Assembly (NCBI GenBank): GCA_963793625.1
Contig: CAWCAT010000015.1
Span: forward strand, 186,001 to 250,000
Source of the DNA: G963668605 sp963793625
Lineage (GTDB): Bacteria; Acidobacteriota; Terriglobia; Bryobacterales; Bryobacteraceae
Reading direction: 5' to 3'
DNA length: 64,000 nucleotides
Positions within the stretch are counted from its first letter, which is position 1. Each line of letters starts with the position of its first letter. The notes beneath the pieces are model-generated. The model saw nothing but the letters and a program-made list of their open reading frames with translations. It did not search any database and was not told the DNA's origin. Shown piece by piece: positions 1 through 10,700 of this stretch. The position numbers and the translations under genes are program-made.

Positions 1-2
1 TC

Positions 3-434
3 GGTGGTTGGCAGGTCTCGGCGATCTATATTTCCCAGTCTGGCGCTCTTCTTGCCTGGCAGGACGTGATCTTCCTGGGCGATCCGGCCGACATCAGCAA
101 AGGTTCCCGCTCCGTGGACCGCTGGTTCAACGTGGATGCCGGGTTCACCCGAAACTCCACAACCCGGCCCTCGTACCACTACCGCACTTGGCCTTTCTAT
201 CTGTCCAGTCTCCGCCGAGACTCATCCAACAACGCCGATATCTCAGTGAACAAGCGGTTTCGCCTCAACGAGCGCGGCCTCGAACTCCAGATTCGCGGGG
301 AGGCGCTCAACGCTTTCAATCACCCGACGTTTGGCGGTCCGCAGATGGACCAGTTCAACAGTTCGTTTGGACAGATCACGGCTACGGCCAACTACCCGCG
401 CCAAATCCAGGCGGTGATTCGCCTCAGCTTCTGA
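3..434 (+). CDS. TonB-dependent receptor (Oar-like), C-terminal end only
   Basis: This is the last ~143 residues of an outer-membrane TonB-dependent receptor; the 5' part lies outside the window. The open frame runs in from the left edge. It shows the usual end of the acidobacterial Oar-type barrel: 'NADISVNKRF', then 'RGEALNAFNHPTFGGP', the position of the last strands, and a terminal aromatic residue ('VIRLSF'), which is the C-terminal signal for outer-membrane insertion. Compare the complete receptor at 40999-44463, which ends 'AFRIRF'. A secreted enolase-superfamily enzyme follows 124 bases later on the same strand, so uptake and processing of one substrate is a reasonable but unproven guess. 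Confidence 0.85.
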   Translation, partial: GGWQVSAIYISQSGALLAWQDVIFLGDPADISKGSRSVDRWFNVDAGFTRNSTTRPSYHYRTWPFYLSSLRRDSSNNADISVNKRFRLNERGLELQIRGEALNAFNHPTFGGPQMDQFNSSFGQITATANYPRQIQAVIRLSF

Positions 435-558
435 TCAGTCGCCATAGAGCAACAGCCGCGAATCAGTATCGCCGTGGCGGAGCGGTATGATTGATGACGG
501 TTCAGCAACGCCCGGCACTAGCTCTCTGGCCTATGGCGTGTGCGGCCAAGGAGCGTGA

Positions 559-1746
559 ATGCAACGGAGAAGCTTTCTTAGTTCGGCCCTGCTGGGGGCG
601 GTGCCTTTGCCTGCTGCGGAAGCCACTAATTCCACCATCCGGAAGGTGGAGGCGATTGCGACGCGCATTCCGTATCGCAACACGTTTGTGATCGGCCGCG
701 GCCTGGTGGCGCAGGCCGGGCAGGCTGGGCGATATGTTTTCGTGCGGGTGGAAACCGCCGCGGGGCTCGTGGGCTGGGGCGAAACCATCGCGCTTCCGAG
801 TTGGAGCTACGAGACTGCGGAGAGCATCGTTTCCGTAGTGCGCGACTATCTCGCTCCACTTGTGATCGGACGATCGCCGTTTGAGCAGGGGTGGTTTCAG
901 AAGCGGTTTGACGAGGTCCTCACGCCGGCCGTGAGCCAGGGTTTCCCCTTCGCCAAGAGTGCAGTCATCATGGCCACACTGGACGTGGCGGCCCGGACTG
1001 CTGGGGTGCCGCTTCACGCCCTGTTCGGCGGTAAGCTGCGCGACACTGTTGACCTCACTTTCGCACTCTCAATCGACGCTCCTAAGGCAATGGCGGATGC
1101 GGCGCGGGTGTACCCTTCGGCCCGCTGCTTCAAGCTCAAGGTGTCGGGCGAACCGGCGCTCGACGCCGAGCGCGTAGCAGCGGTGGCTGAAGCGAGGCCA
1201 GATATCGACATCTGGATCGATGCCAACCAGAGCTATCGTCCCGTCCACCTCGAGAGCTTCTTAAAATCCGTGGCGGGTGTCAAGCAGGTCCGCTGCATGG
1301 AGCAGCCTGTCAAGAGCGTGGACTGGTTCGGCATGAAGCGGGCGCGTGATCGCACCTCGCTCCCGATCGCGGTGGACGAAGGCTGCTTTAGTACCTACGA
1401 CGTGGCGCGACTGGCACGCATGGAAGCGTGCGACCTGGTTGTCCTGAAGGCGGCCAAGAGCGGCGGGCCGCTCAACTGCCTGCGGAGCGCGGCGGTCGCG
1501 GAAGCCAACGGCCTCGGACTGCTGGGCAGCGGACTGACCGAAAGCGGCGTGGGCTTCACTGCGAGCGTCCACATGTTTTCGACGCTTGACCTTGTGTTGC
1601 CCCCCGAATTGAACGGCCCAAAATTCATCGCGGACCTCATGGTAGACGGGCTCGAAATTCGCGGAAATACGGTAAAAGTGCCGGACGGCCCCGGACTCGG
1701 CGTACAGGTGGACGAAAAGAAGATCCGGCGCGCCGCCGAATCCTAA
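559..1746 (+). CDS. Mandelate racemase/muconate lactonizing enzyme family protein (secreted)
   Basis: A 395-residue enolase-superfamily enzyme, the usual family length. These enzymes abstract the proton alpha to a carboxylate with Mg2+ support, giving racemisation, epimerisation, cycloisomerisation or dehydration. The muconate-cycloisomerase/dipeptide-epimerase signature is complete: K192-x-K194 ('FKLKV'), metal ligands D221 ('DANQ'), E248 ('EQP') and D273 ('VDEG'), and a Lys near 297-300 ('KAAKSGG'). The N-terminus 'MQRRSFLSSALLGAVPL' looks like a Tat or Sec signal, so it is probably periplasmic, which is unusual for the superfamily but common in Acidobacteriota. An AAGGAG motif lies just before the ATG. 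The substrate cannot be read from sequence. A Tat-type FAD oxidoreductase follows on the same strand. Confidence 0.88.
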   Translation: MQRRSFLSSALLGAVPLPAAEATNSTIRKVEAIATRIPYRNTFVIGRGLVAQAGQAGRYVFVRVETAAGLVGWGETIALPSWSYETAESIVSVVRDYLAPLVIGRSPFEQGWFQKRFDEVLTPAVSQGFPFAKSAVIMATLDVAARTAGVPLHALFGGKLRDTVDLTFALSIDAPKAMADAARVYPSARCFKLKVSGEPALDAERVAAVAEARPDIDIWIDANQSYRPVHLESFLKSVAGVKQVRCMEQPVKSVDWFGMKRARDRTSLPIAVDEGCFSTYDVARLARMEACDLVVLKAAKSGGPLNCLRSAAVAEANGLGLLGSGLTESGVGFTASVHMFSTLDLVLPPELNGPKFIADLMVDGLEIRGNTVKVPDGPGLGVQVDEKKIRRAAES

Positions 1747-2017
1747 ATGCAAACTGCAACCGCGCGTTACGCACCGCTGACGGAGACGATGGCGGGATTG
1801 CGATGTCGGCGCTGACGGAGTTTCTGGGGCGAAGCCCCCGGGACATACGCCCGATTCCCAGCAGCGCTTTATGACCTTTGTCCGCAATCACGCCAAGGCC
1901 ATCGTGGCCCGGTCACGCCGTTCAGCGATAGTATAATCGTTTGGCTATCGTCGAATCAGGGTTCCGGTGCGCCGTCCGGCACGATGCAGGAAGGATGCGA
2001 CGAGAGGCGGAGACGGA

Positions 2018-3376
2018 ATGACCAGACCGGGGAAAAGCAGGAACGGCCGCCGCGACTTCCTATTGGGAATCGGGGCGGCTTCAGTACCGGCGGCGAAGGC
2101 CGCGGTGGGTGAAACTCATCCACGGAAGACGATCAAGGCGGATGTCCTGGTGATCGGCGGCGGCACCGCAGGCGCCATAGCCGCCATCCAGGCTGGGCGT
2201 TTGGGCGCCCGGACGGTTCTTGTGGAGGCGGGAAGCCAGCTTGGTGGAACGACATCCACAGCCGGCGTTGATTTTCCGGGACTGTTCCACGCCTGGGGCA
2301 GGCAGATCATCGCCGGCATCGGGTGGGACCTGGTGACCGCGACGGCGGCGCTGAACGGCGACCGCCTGCCCGACTTCTCAGTTCCGTACGGGCGACAACA
2401 CTCGCGGCATCAGGTCCGCATCCACGGAGGATTGTACGCGGCCGTGGCGGAAGAGTCCTGTGTCAAGGCAGGCGTGCATCTCCGCTACTACGAAACGCCG
2501 CTGTCGATCGAACGAGCCGGATCCGTGTGGCGCGTCCACTTGGCCGGGAAGGGAACGCAGGTGGAAGTTGCGGCGCGGCAGTTGGTGGACTGCACGGGCA
2601 ACGCGGCGGCCATCGCCATGATCGGGCTGCCGCGGCAACGGGAGGCGATCACGCAGCCTGGCACGCTGATCTTCCGGTTGACGGGCTACCGGTACGACCC
2701 GGCGGATCTGTCAGACATGGAGCCGAAAGCGCGGGAGGCGGTCAAGGCAGGACGTCTGGAATCCGCGGACTTCCGGCACAACCTTCGCGGATTTCTGGCG
2801 GCGGGCGGGGAGAACGCCACGCACATTCCGGCAGCCGATTCCAGCACGTCCGAACTGCACTCGCAGACAAACATATGGGGCCGGCAATCCCTGCTTCGGA
2901 TGATGCGGTTTCTGCGGCCGTTTCCGGGCTTCGAGAAAATGCGACTGGAAAGGCTGGCGCCGGAGGCTGGCATTCGCGAGACGTTCCGCATTGTGGGAGA
3001 AACAACGATCACCGTGGACGACTACACGAGCGGCCGGAAGTTTCCGGACGCCGTGGCGTATTCGTTCTATCCGATCGATCTGCACGACGAAAAGGGCATT
3101 CGTCCGCAGCCGCTGAACCAGGGAACGGTGCCCACGATCCCGCTGGGAGCGCTGATTCCCCGCTCGAGCCGCGACGTCATGGTGGCGGGGCGCTGCATCA
3201 GCAGCGACCGGTTGGCGAATTCTGCGCTGCGGGTGCAGGGTTCGAGCATGGCGATGGGGCAGGTGGCCGGCGCGGCGTCCGCGTTGGCGGCAGAGTTGAA
3301 CTTGACGCCGGCCAAGATCCCGCTGACCGCGCTGTTGAAGGCCCTGCGGGCGCATGGGGCGATCGTGCCCGATTAG
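2018..3376 (+). CDS. FAD-dependent oxidoreductase, Tat-exported (FAD_oxidored type)
   Basis: A 452-residue flavoprotein from the start chosen here. I prefer the ATG at 2018 over the upstream ATG at 1967 because it follows a purine-rich GGCGGAGACGGA stretch and puts a twin-arginine motif ('RRDFLLGIGAAS') at the N-terminus. The Rossmann dinucleotide motif is 'VIGGGTAGAIAA', followed by the acidic strand end 'TVLVEAG' and 'LGGTTSTAGV', typical of the FAD_oxidored (PF12831) family. A late 'VAGRCISSD' and 'VQGSSMAMGQVAGAAS' are the usual second FAD-contact segments. This family is expanded in Planctomycetes and Acidobacteriota and often sits in carbohydrate loci; the substrate is unknown. A distant double-module relative lies at 57120-60101. 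Confidence 0.85.
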   Translation: MTRPGKSRNGRRDFLLGIGAASVPAAKAAVGETHPRKTIKADVLVIGGGTAGAIAAIQAGRLGARTVLVEAGSQLGGTTSTAGVDFPGLFHAWGRQIIAGIGWDLVTATAALNGDRLPDFSVPYGRQHSRHQVRIHGGLYAAVAEESCVKAGVHLRYYETPLSIERAGSVWRVHLAGKGTQVEVAARQLVDCTGNAAAIAMIGLPRQREAITQPGTLIFRLTGYRYDPADLSDMEPKAREAVKAGRLESADFRHNLRGFLAAGGENATHIPAADSSTSELHSQTNIWGRQSLLRMMRFLRPFPGFEKMRLERLAPEAGIRETFRIVGETTITVDDYTSGRKFPDAVAYSFYPIDLHDEKGIRPQPLNQGTVPTIPLGALIPRSSRDVMVAGRCISSDRLANSALRVQGSSMAMGQVAGAASALAAELNLTPAKIPLTALLKALRAHGAIVPD

Positions 3377-3391
3377 AGATGCCGGCCTCAG

Positions 3392-3523
3392 CTACGGCAG
3401 CTTTTTCTTCTTCAGCTCCGCAATGAACGCCTGCTTGGCCGCCCGCGTGCCGGGGAAGCGAGGGTGGCCTCGGCGAGCCGGCAGCGTGTCCCCAGTGCAG
3501 TACGGTCTGGAGGCTTCGCTCCA
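3392..3523 (-). pseudogene. Short 3' gene remnant, unrecognised
   Basis: In the minus strand, a 43-codon open stretch ends 'AAKQAFIAELKKKKLP' and a stop, which reads like the amphipathic, Lys-rich tail of a real protein. No start codon with a ribosome-binding site precedes it, and the frame is closed by a stop upstream. It fills the gap between the FAD oxidoreductase and the amidase. I read it as the surviving 3' end of a deleted gene. The parent family is not identifiable to me. The rest of 3524-3794 shows nothing I can support. Confidence 0.35.
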
Positions 3524-3794
3524 TCATGCGGCGCCAACCGGGATCGAAACGGAACTCAACTTGAACAGTTGAGCGCGATGCCCTTTCTGAACCACACCAA
3601 ACCGGAGAAGCGGCAGAATGCGCAGATTATGGGGAATGATGGGGCAAGCCCGAACAGTCGATGTTGTCAACGAAATCAGGCTGGAAAGTTATCGAAACTG
3701 AGACTGGCTCCCCACCCTGGACGTATTTAGAAAAACTCCAGAGCCGGCTCCCGGTAGACTCGCAGAGTTTTAGGACAGCCAGCAGCGGCTCTCC

Positions 3795-5237
3795 TTACAG
3801 AGCAGGTCGCCGCGTGTGCCATGTTGTAATCTGCTGAAACGCATGTGCGAGTGCGAGCACCCGTGACTCCCCGAAGCGCGGTCCCACTATCTGCAACCCG
3901 ATCGGCAGGCCGGCCGCTGTGAAACCACATGGTATGGATATGGTTGGAAGTCCAAAGTAGCTAAAGGGCCGAGTGTTACGCAATGGCCGACCTCCCGACT
4001 GCGAATCGAACCGCGCTGCATCCTCCAATTTGACCGGCATCATGGGAGTCGTTGGAGCAATCAACACATCGACTGCCGAGAAAACACTTCCTACTGCCCG
4101 CCGTAGCCGGTCCAATTCGCGCCGCGCCTCAGCATACTCTGCCGCAGTGGTCAATGCGGCAGCCTGCAATCGCAGCCGCGTCTGTTCCTGGTACAGTTCC
4201 GGAGTCTTCGTAAAGTACGGCTTGTGGAACGCGTACGCCTCAGCACTCGTTATCGGGAGTGTCCGAAACGGTGGGATCTCCGTCTCATGCACACCGGCAG
4301 TGATTTTCTGCAGCACGCCTTCGGCTGCGGTCATCGCCGACTGAATCTCCGGATCAAGCTGGTCGAAGAAGTAGGAGCGGACCACCCCGATCTTGAGAGT
4401 CCTTGTCCGCATTCTCAGCGCTCTCGAGTAGTTCTCCACGGGCCAGTCCACACTGCCGGGGTCGAGGGGATCATAGCCCGCAATTGCCCCTAAAACCAGT
4501 GAGGCATCCAGCGCCGTACGGCAGAGCGGACCAATATGGTCTTGGGACCAAGCTAGCGGAACTACTCCCTGGGTACTCACCCGGCCGTAAGTCGGCTTCA
4601 AGCCCGTGATACCGCAGTAGGCTGCCGGCTGACGGATGGACCCATTAGTATCGGAGCCGATCGCGCCGAAGCAAAGACCAGCCGCCACAGCCGCAGCAGA
4701 ACCTCCGGAAGATCCACCCGCGATCAATCCCGTGTCCCACGGATTACGAACAGCGCCGTAGTAACTGACGGCCGAGGTGCCGCCATAGGCGAATTCGTGC
4801 ATGTTCTGTTTCCCGATAATCACCGCGCCGGCACGCTTCAAACGTCGCACGACCTCGGCGTCGTCAGCCGGAACGCGATCTGCGAACACCGCGCTCGCGC
4901 AAGTGGTTTTCACACCAGCAGTGTCGATCAAATCTTTCAAGCCGATCGGAATTCCATGCAATGGCCCACGCCATTTCCCGGCGCGCCGCTCCTTCTCCAA
5001 CTCGCGCGCTTGAGCCAGCGCCTGATCCGCCATCACGGTAATGAACGCGTTGAGTTGACGATTGAGTCGCTCGATGCGCTCCAAACAGACCCGCGTCAGC
5101 TCAATTGGCGAGATGGCTCCTTTTCGGACTTGCTCGGACGCTTCCTGCAGAGTCCATTCTGAAGGAGACGATGCACGCGTATGGACTGGCATAGCAAGGA
5201 GCGCTGCTAGGGCCCGCCTGCGACTGATGCTGGCCAT
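3795..5237 (-). CDS. Amidase-signature family hydrolase (GatA-like)
   Basis: A 480-residue amidase-signature enzyme of normal family length. The catalytic triad is visible: K101 in 'GIPIGLKDLID', cis-Ser S176 in 'GGSSGGS', and nucleophile S200 in 'SDTNGSIRQPA'. The 24-residue spacing between the two serines is the usual one, and 'GLKPTYGRVS' follows. The N-terminus 'MASISRRRALAALLAMPVHTRA' has the look of a Tat or Sec signal, so this is likely an exported amidase and not the cytoplasmic GatA subunit; no gatB or gatC is nearby. Its natural substrate (amide, carbamate or nitrile-derived amide) is not evident. It stands alone on the minus strand. Confidence 0.88.
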   Translation of the reverse strand: MASISRRRALAALLAMPVHTRASSPSEWTLQEASEQVRKGAISPIELTRVCLERIERLNRQLNAFITVMADQALAQARELEKERRAGKWRGPLHGIPIGLKDLIDTAGVKTTCASAVFADRVPADDAEVVRRLKRAGAVIIGKQNMHEFAYGGTSAVSYYGAVRNPWDTGLIAGGSSGGSAAAVAAGLCFGAIGSDTNGSIRQPAAYCGITGLKPTYGRVSTQGVVPLAWSQDHIGPLCRTALDASLVLGAIAGYDPLDPGSVDWPVENYSRALRMRTRTLKIGVVRSYFFDQLDPEIQSAMTAAEGVLQKITAGVHETEIPPFRTLPITSAEAYAFHKPYFTKTPELYQEQTRLRLQAAALTTAAEYAEARRELDRLRRAVGSVFSAVDVLIAPTTPMMPVKLEDAARFDSQSGGRPLRNTRPFSYFGLPTISIPCGFTAAGLPIGLQIVGPRFGESRVLALAHAFQQITTWHTRRPAL

Positions 5238-5874
5238 CGTGATTATTCTGTCATATCCGATGCGCGTAACGGACAGCGAATCGAAGTTGAAGCGTCGAAT
5301 CTTATGTGAATCCCCAGTGAGGACTCGAACCTGAAAATGAACAATAGTCTGGAGTGCAGTGGAAGGTCCCGCATTTCAACGAAGCAATAGTGTGGCGCCG
5401 CACCTTTGAACCGAGCCGATTGCGCGGCGGACGCTACGCGCGTGCAAAGGCTGCGACAGTTAGCGCGTCACGGGAGATCCTGTGAATCACCTTCGTAAAC
5501 GGGTGCTCGAAGAAATCGAACGCCGGAATTAGGCCGCGAGCTCTGAGCGACGTCTGATAAGCGCGGCAGGAAGCAATCGTGGCGAAACGGATTGACGCAA
5601 ATTACTTTTTGTTGTAAAGTCACTGCATGAAGACAGTGCTCTCTGCTGGGTCGCGCTGGTCCCGCAACTCACTATGCCCCCGACGCTGGTTGGTGCGGGA
5701 ATCCGGGCCGAAGTGCGCGCGCACCTTTAGTACGCTGCAGAGCCTGTCCGACGACATGTTCCTCGCCCCGCACGCGAACGACCGCTGGGAGAAGAGATTC
5801 CGCGAGATGCTTCGGCCCAGCAGCGACGTCGCTAGGCGTGCCTGAACAAGAAAATACCGTCCATGAGGAAATCA
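5238..5874. other. Intergenic stretch, no supported gene
   Basis: About 640 bases between the amidase and the serine hydrolase. A 72-codon frame at 5627-5845 has no recognisable motif and no ribosome-binding site. A short plus-strand run around 5480-5535 ('NHLRKRVLEEIERRN' then stop) resembles the helical tail of a lost gene but is too short to name. Near 5318-5335 a TTCGAGTCC-like string occurs on the minus strand, reminiscent of a tRNA T-loop, but no arms pair around it. Confidence 0.4.
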
Positions 5875-7527
5875 ATGAAAAACACCAGCCTGTCGTTCTT
5901 CATCACCGCTCTGCTCATCGGCACCCCCGCTCACCCGCAGGACAAGACCAGTGAGATCGACAAGATCTTCAGTTGGGTCACGCCGGGGTCGCCTGGGTGC
6001 GTGGCCGCCGCCTCGCATGACGGAAAGCTGGTCGTGAACCGCGCCTATGGCTTGGCCGACCTCGAGCGCAACGTTCCGTTGACCACCGACTCGATCTTCG
6101 ACGCCGCATCCATCAGGAAGCAGTTCGTCGCGGCGGCCGTCCTCCTCCTCGTCGAGGAGGGGCGCCTGTCGCTGTCCGACGACGTCCGCAAATACATCAC
6201 CGAGCTGCACGATTACGGCCAGAAGATCACGCTGGACCATCTGCTCGCGCATACCAGCGGCCTTCGCGACTGGATTCCGCTCAGCGACTGGGCAAACGGC
6301 AGCTACGACGCGATGACCATGATCCTGCGTCAGCGCGGGCTCAATTTCGCGCCTGGCGAGGAATGGTCCTATTCGAACAGTGGCTACGTGCTGCTCACCG
6401 AGATCGTCGCGCGCACCAGCGGGATGCCCTTCTCCGAATTCGCCCGCAAGCGCCTGTTCGAGCCGCTCGGGATGAAGACGACGACGTACGTCGACGACTT
6501 GCGATACGTTGTGAAGAACCGCGCGCTTGCCTACGAGAAGGCGGGCGAGCGCTGGAGGATGGACATGCGGATCGAGAACAATCGCCGGGGCGGCGGCGCC
6601 CTGTTCAGCACGGCCGCCGATCTCGTCACTTGGAACGATGCGCTGGCGAGCGCTCGTCTCGGTAAGTTCGTCACCGAGAAGCTTCACGAACCGGCGACTC
6701 TGAGCAACGGTAGGAAGCTCGGCTACGCCCGAGGTCTCATGCTGGACACCAATTACGCCGGCCCGTTCGTGTTTCACGGCGGGGGCGCGGCCGGATACCG
6801 ATCCGTATTGGCCCGCTTTCCGCAGCAGAACTTTTCCGTCGCCGTCCTCTGCAATGCAGGCGAAGCGTCGGGCAACCGGGACGAGTTCGGGGCCCGCATC
6901 TTCGACGTGTTTACCTCACCCACCGGCACTCGCCCAGCGCCGGCAGCGGTCGCCGGCGGTGCTTCCATAGAAGGGCTCGATGTGACGAGCAAAGCGGGGC
7001 TGTTCTTCAGCGAGCGCACCGGCGCGCCGCTGCGCCTGATCGCCAACAACGGCAGGCTAGTCGTCGCCGGCGGCGGGCCCCTCGTGGCGGTGTCCAGGGA
7101 CCGCTTCCGCAATCCGCGCGCCTCGTTGGCGTTCATGTCGCAGGACCAATTCGAATTGAGCTTCCTGGCGCGCGACCATTTCGAACTGAAGTCCATGGAA
7201 GGCAAGACAATACGGTATCGCCGCGCCCAGCCCTATGCGCCAAGCGCCGCCGACTTGCAGGCCTTTGCCGGCCGCTACGAGAGCGACGAGTTGAGGGCGA
7301 CGCTGCAGATGACGCCCGGAAGGAGCGGATTGATGGTCCGCCCCAACGATGGGGCGGGCGCAGGTCTCGAATTCGCGCCGGTCGATCGCGACACCTTCCA
7401 GCGAGGTATGCTGACTTTGCGCTTCCGCCGGGACCAGGCGGGAAACGTCGTGGCACTTGACTTCACCAATCCGGTGCTGCGCAACATCAGATTCGCGCGG
7501 CTGAGCGACCCCACCAGTCGCCGCTAG
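5875..7527 (+). CDS. Class C beta-lactamase-fold serine hydrolase, exported
   Basis: A 550-residue hydrolase of the beta-lactamase/penicillin-binding-protein superfamily. The catalytic motifs, counted from the ATG at 5875, are S79-I-R-K82 (SxxK), Y166-S-N168 (YxN) and H301-G-G (in place of KTG). The N-terminus 'MKNTSLSFFITALLIG' is a Sec signal. This ATG is preferred over 5863 because GAGGA lies 6 bases before it. The region after ~340 is an extra beta-rich C-terminal domain, as in D-aminopeptidase or esterase-type members. Likely roles are peptidase or esterase action in the periplasm; true beta-lactamase activity is not implied. No partner gene is adjacent. Confidence 0.85.
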   Translation: MKNTSLSFFITALLIGTPAHPQDKTSEIDKIFSWVTPGSPGCVAAASHDGKLVVNRAYGLADLERNVPLTTDSIFDAASIRKQFVAAAVLLLVEEGRLSLSDDVRKYITELHDYGQKITLDHLLAHTSGLRDWIPLSDWANGSYDAMTMILRQRGLNFAPGEEWSYSNSGYVLLTEIVARTSGMPFSEFARKRLFEPLGMKTTTYVDDLRYVVKNRALAYEKAGERWRMDMRIENNRRGGGALFSTAADLVTWNDALASARLGKFVTEKLHEPATLSNGRKLGYARGLMLDTNYAGPFVFHGGGAAGYRSVLARFPQQNFSVAVLCNAGEASGNRDEFGARIFDVFTSPTGTRPAPAAVAGGASIEGLDVTSKAGLFFSERTGAPLRLIANNGRLVVAGGGPLVAVSRDRFRNPRASLAFMSQDQFELSFLARDHFELKSMEGKTIRYRRAQPYAPSAADLQAFAGRYESDELRATLQMTPGRSGLMVRPNDGAGAGLEFAPVDRDTFQRGMLTLRFRRDQAGNVVALDFTNPVLRNIRFARLSDPTSRR

Positions 7528-7712
7528 CGACGCACCGGCTTTCCCCGCTTCGTGAACCAATGTCCAGTAAGGACTCGAACCACGTATCGTCCAGTTTTCA
7601 GTGTGCGAGAGTTTGGCTCCCCAAAAAGTCGCGGACGGCCCAGGCCCGAGGAGCTTCGAGATTCAGCCGGATGGAAGAATAGAATGCAGGGCAATAACAG
7701 TAATATTAATCT

Positions 7713-10700
7713 ATGAGAAATGGGCGAATCGCCGTGTTGTGTGTTGCGCAGGTGCTGGCATGGGCAGGAACTCCGGCCGTCCCGGCAAATGACATCGTCG
7801 TCAAGACCGCGCCATCGGCAGACCATCAAGTCGAACTCCGTTATACTCTGCCCTCGGACGGTTTTGTCACGCTGGTGATCGATGATGCCCATGGCCGGCG
7901 CGTCCGCAATCTGATTGGTGCGGCACCGCGACCGGCCGGCCCCCATACCGAACTCTGGGATGGAGCTGATGACCAGGGCCAGCCCGTTCCCGCAGGCCCC
8001 TATCGCTGGCGCGTGCTGCGCCATAGCGGTGTCGGCATAGAGTACATGCTGAGCTATGGCAATCCCGGCAACCCGCCCTGGGCCTCTGCGGACGGCAAGG
8101 GCGGCTGGGGCGCGGACCACACAAATCCCCACGCTGCAGTCACGATTCCCGGCGGAGTTGTATTGGGATGGCCGATGGCTGAATCGGGCTGGTTCCTGAT
8201 CGGCGTTGGCCCCGATGGCCGAAAGGATTGGGGCCTCAAAAATCGCTTCGCCTTCGGCGATACCATCATCAATCTCGCCAGTGACGGGGAATACCTGTAT
8301 GTTGCCAGCGAGCAGAATACCGCACCGCTAATGCGCTATTACAAGAAAATGGCGCACGGCGTCTTGTACCGCTATCGCCTGAGCGACCGCAAACTTGCCA
8401 AGTTTGGCGATCAGGATGAGGTTGTCATCACCGATAAAATGGAGGGCAACGTTCGGGGCCTGGCGCTCGCCGCGGATACTGCCTATGTGTCGCTTTCCAA
8501 GGAAAACCGCATCGCCGCGATTTCGCTCTCGACTGGTAAGCTCGCGCCTGAGAAGGACATTGTCATCGACGCGCCAACCGTGCTGGCCATGGACAAGGCG
8601 GGATCGCTGCTGGTCTTGAGCGGCAGCAAGATTCTGCGCGTGAACCTTCAGACGCGGAAAGCCGCGACCCTCGTTTCGCAAGGCCTGGAAGATCCCGCCA
8701 GCCTGTGCGTCGATAGCGATGGCGCAATCTACGTTTCTGACCGCGGTAAGGCGCAGCAGGTGAAGATCTTTGATGCGGGCGGCAGGTTGCTGCGCACGAT
8801 TGGCAGCGCAGGAGGTCGAATTCCGCGCGGTCCGCATCAGCTGCTCGGCATGTACCATCCGCGCGGACTTACCGTTGATGCCAAAGGTTTGCTTTGGGTG
8901 ATGGAGGAGGACGACCACCCACAACGCGTGAGCGTATGGAATGCCGGGACTGGCGCTTTTGTCCGGGAATATATTGGCGCTCCCCATTACGGAGCACTGG
9001 ACGGCGCTGTCGCCAGCTTTGATAAAACCATGGCCTTCGGCGAAGGCGTGCAGTACCGCCTTGATTGGGACAAGAAAACCTATACGTTGGTTGGAACTCC
9101 CGGACGTGCAGCGAATGACGAAGATGTATTTGGCCGCGCCGTCGTTCGCCGGCTCTTCCAACGAAACGGCCGGCTGTTGACTGCCAGCAACGGCCATGTG
9201 CAGGTCATCGCCGAGTTGAAGGATGGCGTTCTGCATCCGCTCGCTGCGGTGGGTGAGATCAAGGAATTGACGCGACGCATGGGCATGTACACGGGGGCAA
9301 TCGCTCGCAAGATCGAGCAACTCCGCGCCTCCGGCGCAAAGCTGGACCCACGCGGCAATCCAGATCGGGATGTCGCATTCATCTGGACCGATCAGAACGG
9401 CGACGGTATCCCGCAGGATTCCGAATTCGTCTGGAAAGAGGGCCGTCGCTGGGGTGCCTATTGGGGCACCTCAATCGGCGATGATTTTACGGTCTTCATG
9501 CAGAGTGCCGGCAACGTATACCGCCTGCCCGCGACAGCCTGGAACGCTCACGGTGCGCCGGTTTATACCTTTGAATCCGCCACGGCACTGCCCTTCACCG
9601 GCTCGGCCGACCACAGCGCTGTGCTGCCGGACGGAATGTTGATCGTCAATGGAAAACCGCTGTTGCAAGGCATAGACACAGCTACCGGACGCCAGGTCTG
9701 GACTTATCCAAACATCTGGGGAGGCGTCCACGGATCGCACACCGCGGACGTGCCGGCGCCCGGCCGGCTCATTGGACCGCTCTCGGTGACCGGCGCAGCG
9801 TCGGTTGGAGGCCAGGCGGGTACGCTTTTCGCCATGAACGGCAATCTGGCGCAGCAATTTCTCATGACGAGCGACGGCTTGTGGGTGGGAGCGGTCATGC
9901 GCGATTGGCGCCTCGCCAAAGTCGAAGACATGTACACGGTTCCCGATGAGGATTTCGGAGGCTATTTCTGGCGGGACCAGAAGTCCGGTGAGGTTTATCT
10001 CGAAGCTGGCAAGAGCGAGTACCGGTTGTACCGCGTGACAGGCCTCGATACAATCCGCCGCAGCGAAGGCCAGTTCAGTCTGAGTCCGGGTTTGGCGGAT
10101 GCCGCCGTGACTCGTGTGGCAGCCAGGAAGGCTCCGCGACAGAATGTTCCGTCCACTGCCATCGTCCGCCTCGCCGAGCCGCTCAAGATCACCGGACATC
10201 TGGAAGATGTTCCTGCGAAGATGCAATTCACAGAAGTGGTGGCCGATGCCGGCAGCAAGTTCCGGTTCGCGCTGGGACACGACAGGGAGAATCTGTACCT
10301 GGCCTATGACGTGACTGCGGACCGTCCGTTCCAGAACAACGGTCAGATCATGAAGCAGATGTTTAACACTGGCGACTCCGTGGATCTGATGTTCGGCGTG
10401 AATCCGAGTGCCGATCCGCACCGGAAAGCAGGGCCCGGCGACAATCGTCTGTTGTTGACCCTGCGGGACGGCAAACCGCTGGCAGTGCTTTATAAACAGG
10501 TGGACCCCAAGCGCACATGGCCGGTGGCCTTTGTGAGCCCCAGTCGCGCCATCTATTTCGGCAACGTCATCGAGCTGCCGGACTTGAAAATGGCGGTGAC
10601 GCGCAGCCAAACGGGCTATGTGCTGACGGCGTCGGTCCCGCTGGCGACTCTAGGTATCAATCCCGATTCAGCGGCTACTTACCTGATTGGCGACGTCGGA

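Noticed and set aside
1932..1937. TATAAT before the FAD oxidoreductase gene
   Set aside because: It is a perfect -10 but has no recognisable -35 at 16-18 bases and lies ~80 bases before the start; too weak alone.
5318..5335. tRNA T-loop-like strings here and near 7569 and 20851 (ACTCGAACC on the plus strand)
   Set aside because: Only the loop heptamer matches; T stems do not pair well and no anticodon or acceptor stems surround them, unlike the real tRNA-Asn half at 46336.
5627..5845. A 72-codon frame before the beta-lactamase-fold gene
   Set aside because: No ribosome-binding site, no motif and irregular composition; treated as chance.
8328..9320. A 330-codon minus-strand frame inside the propeller gene
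   Set aside because: No start signal or domain, and the plus-strand propeller repeats explain the sequence.
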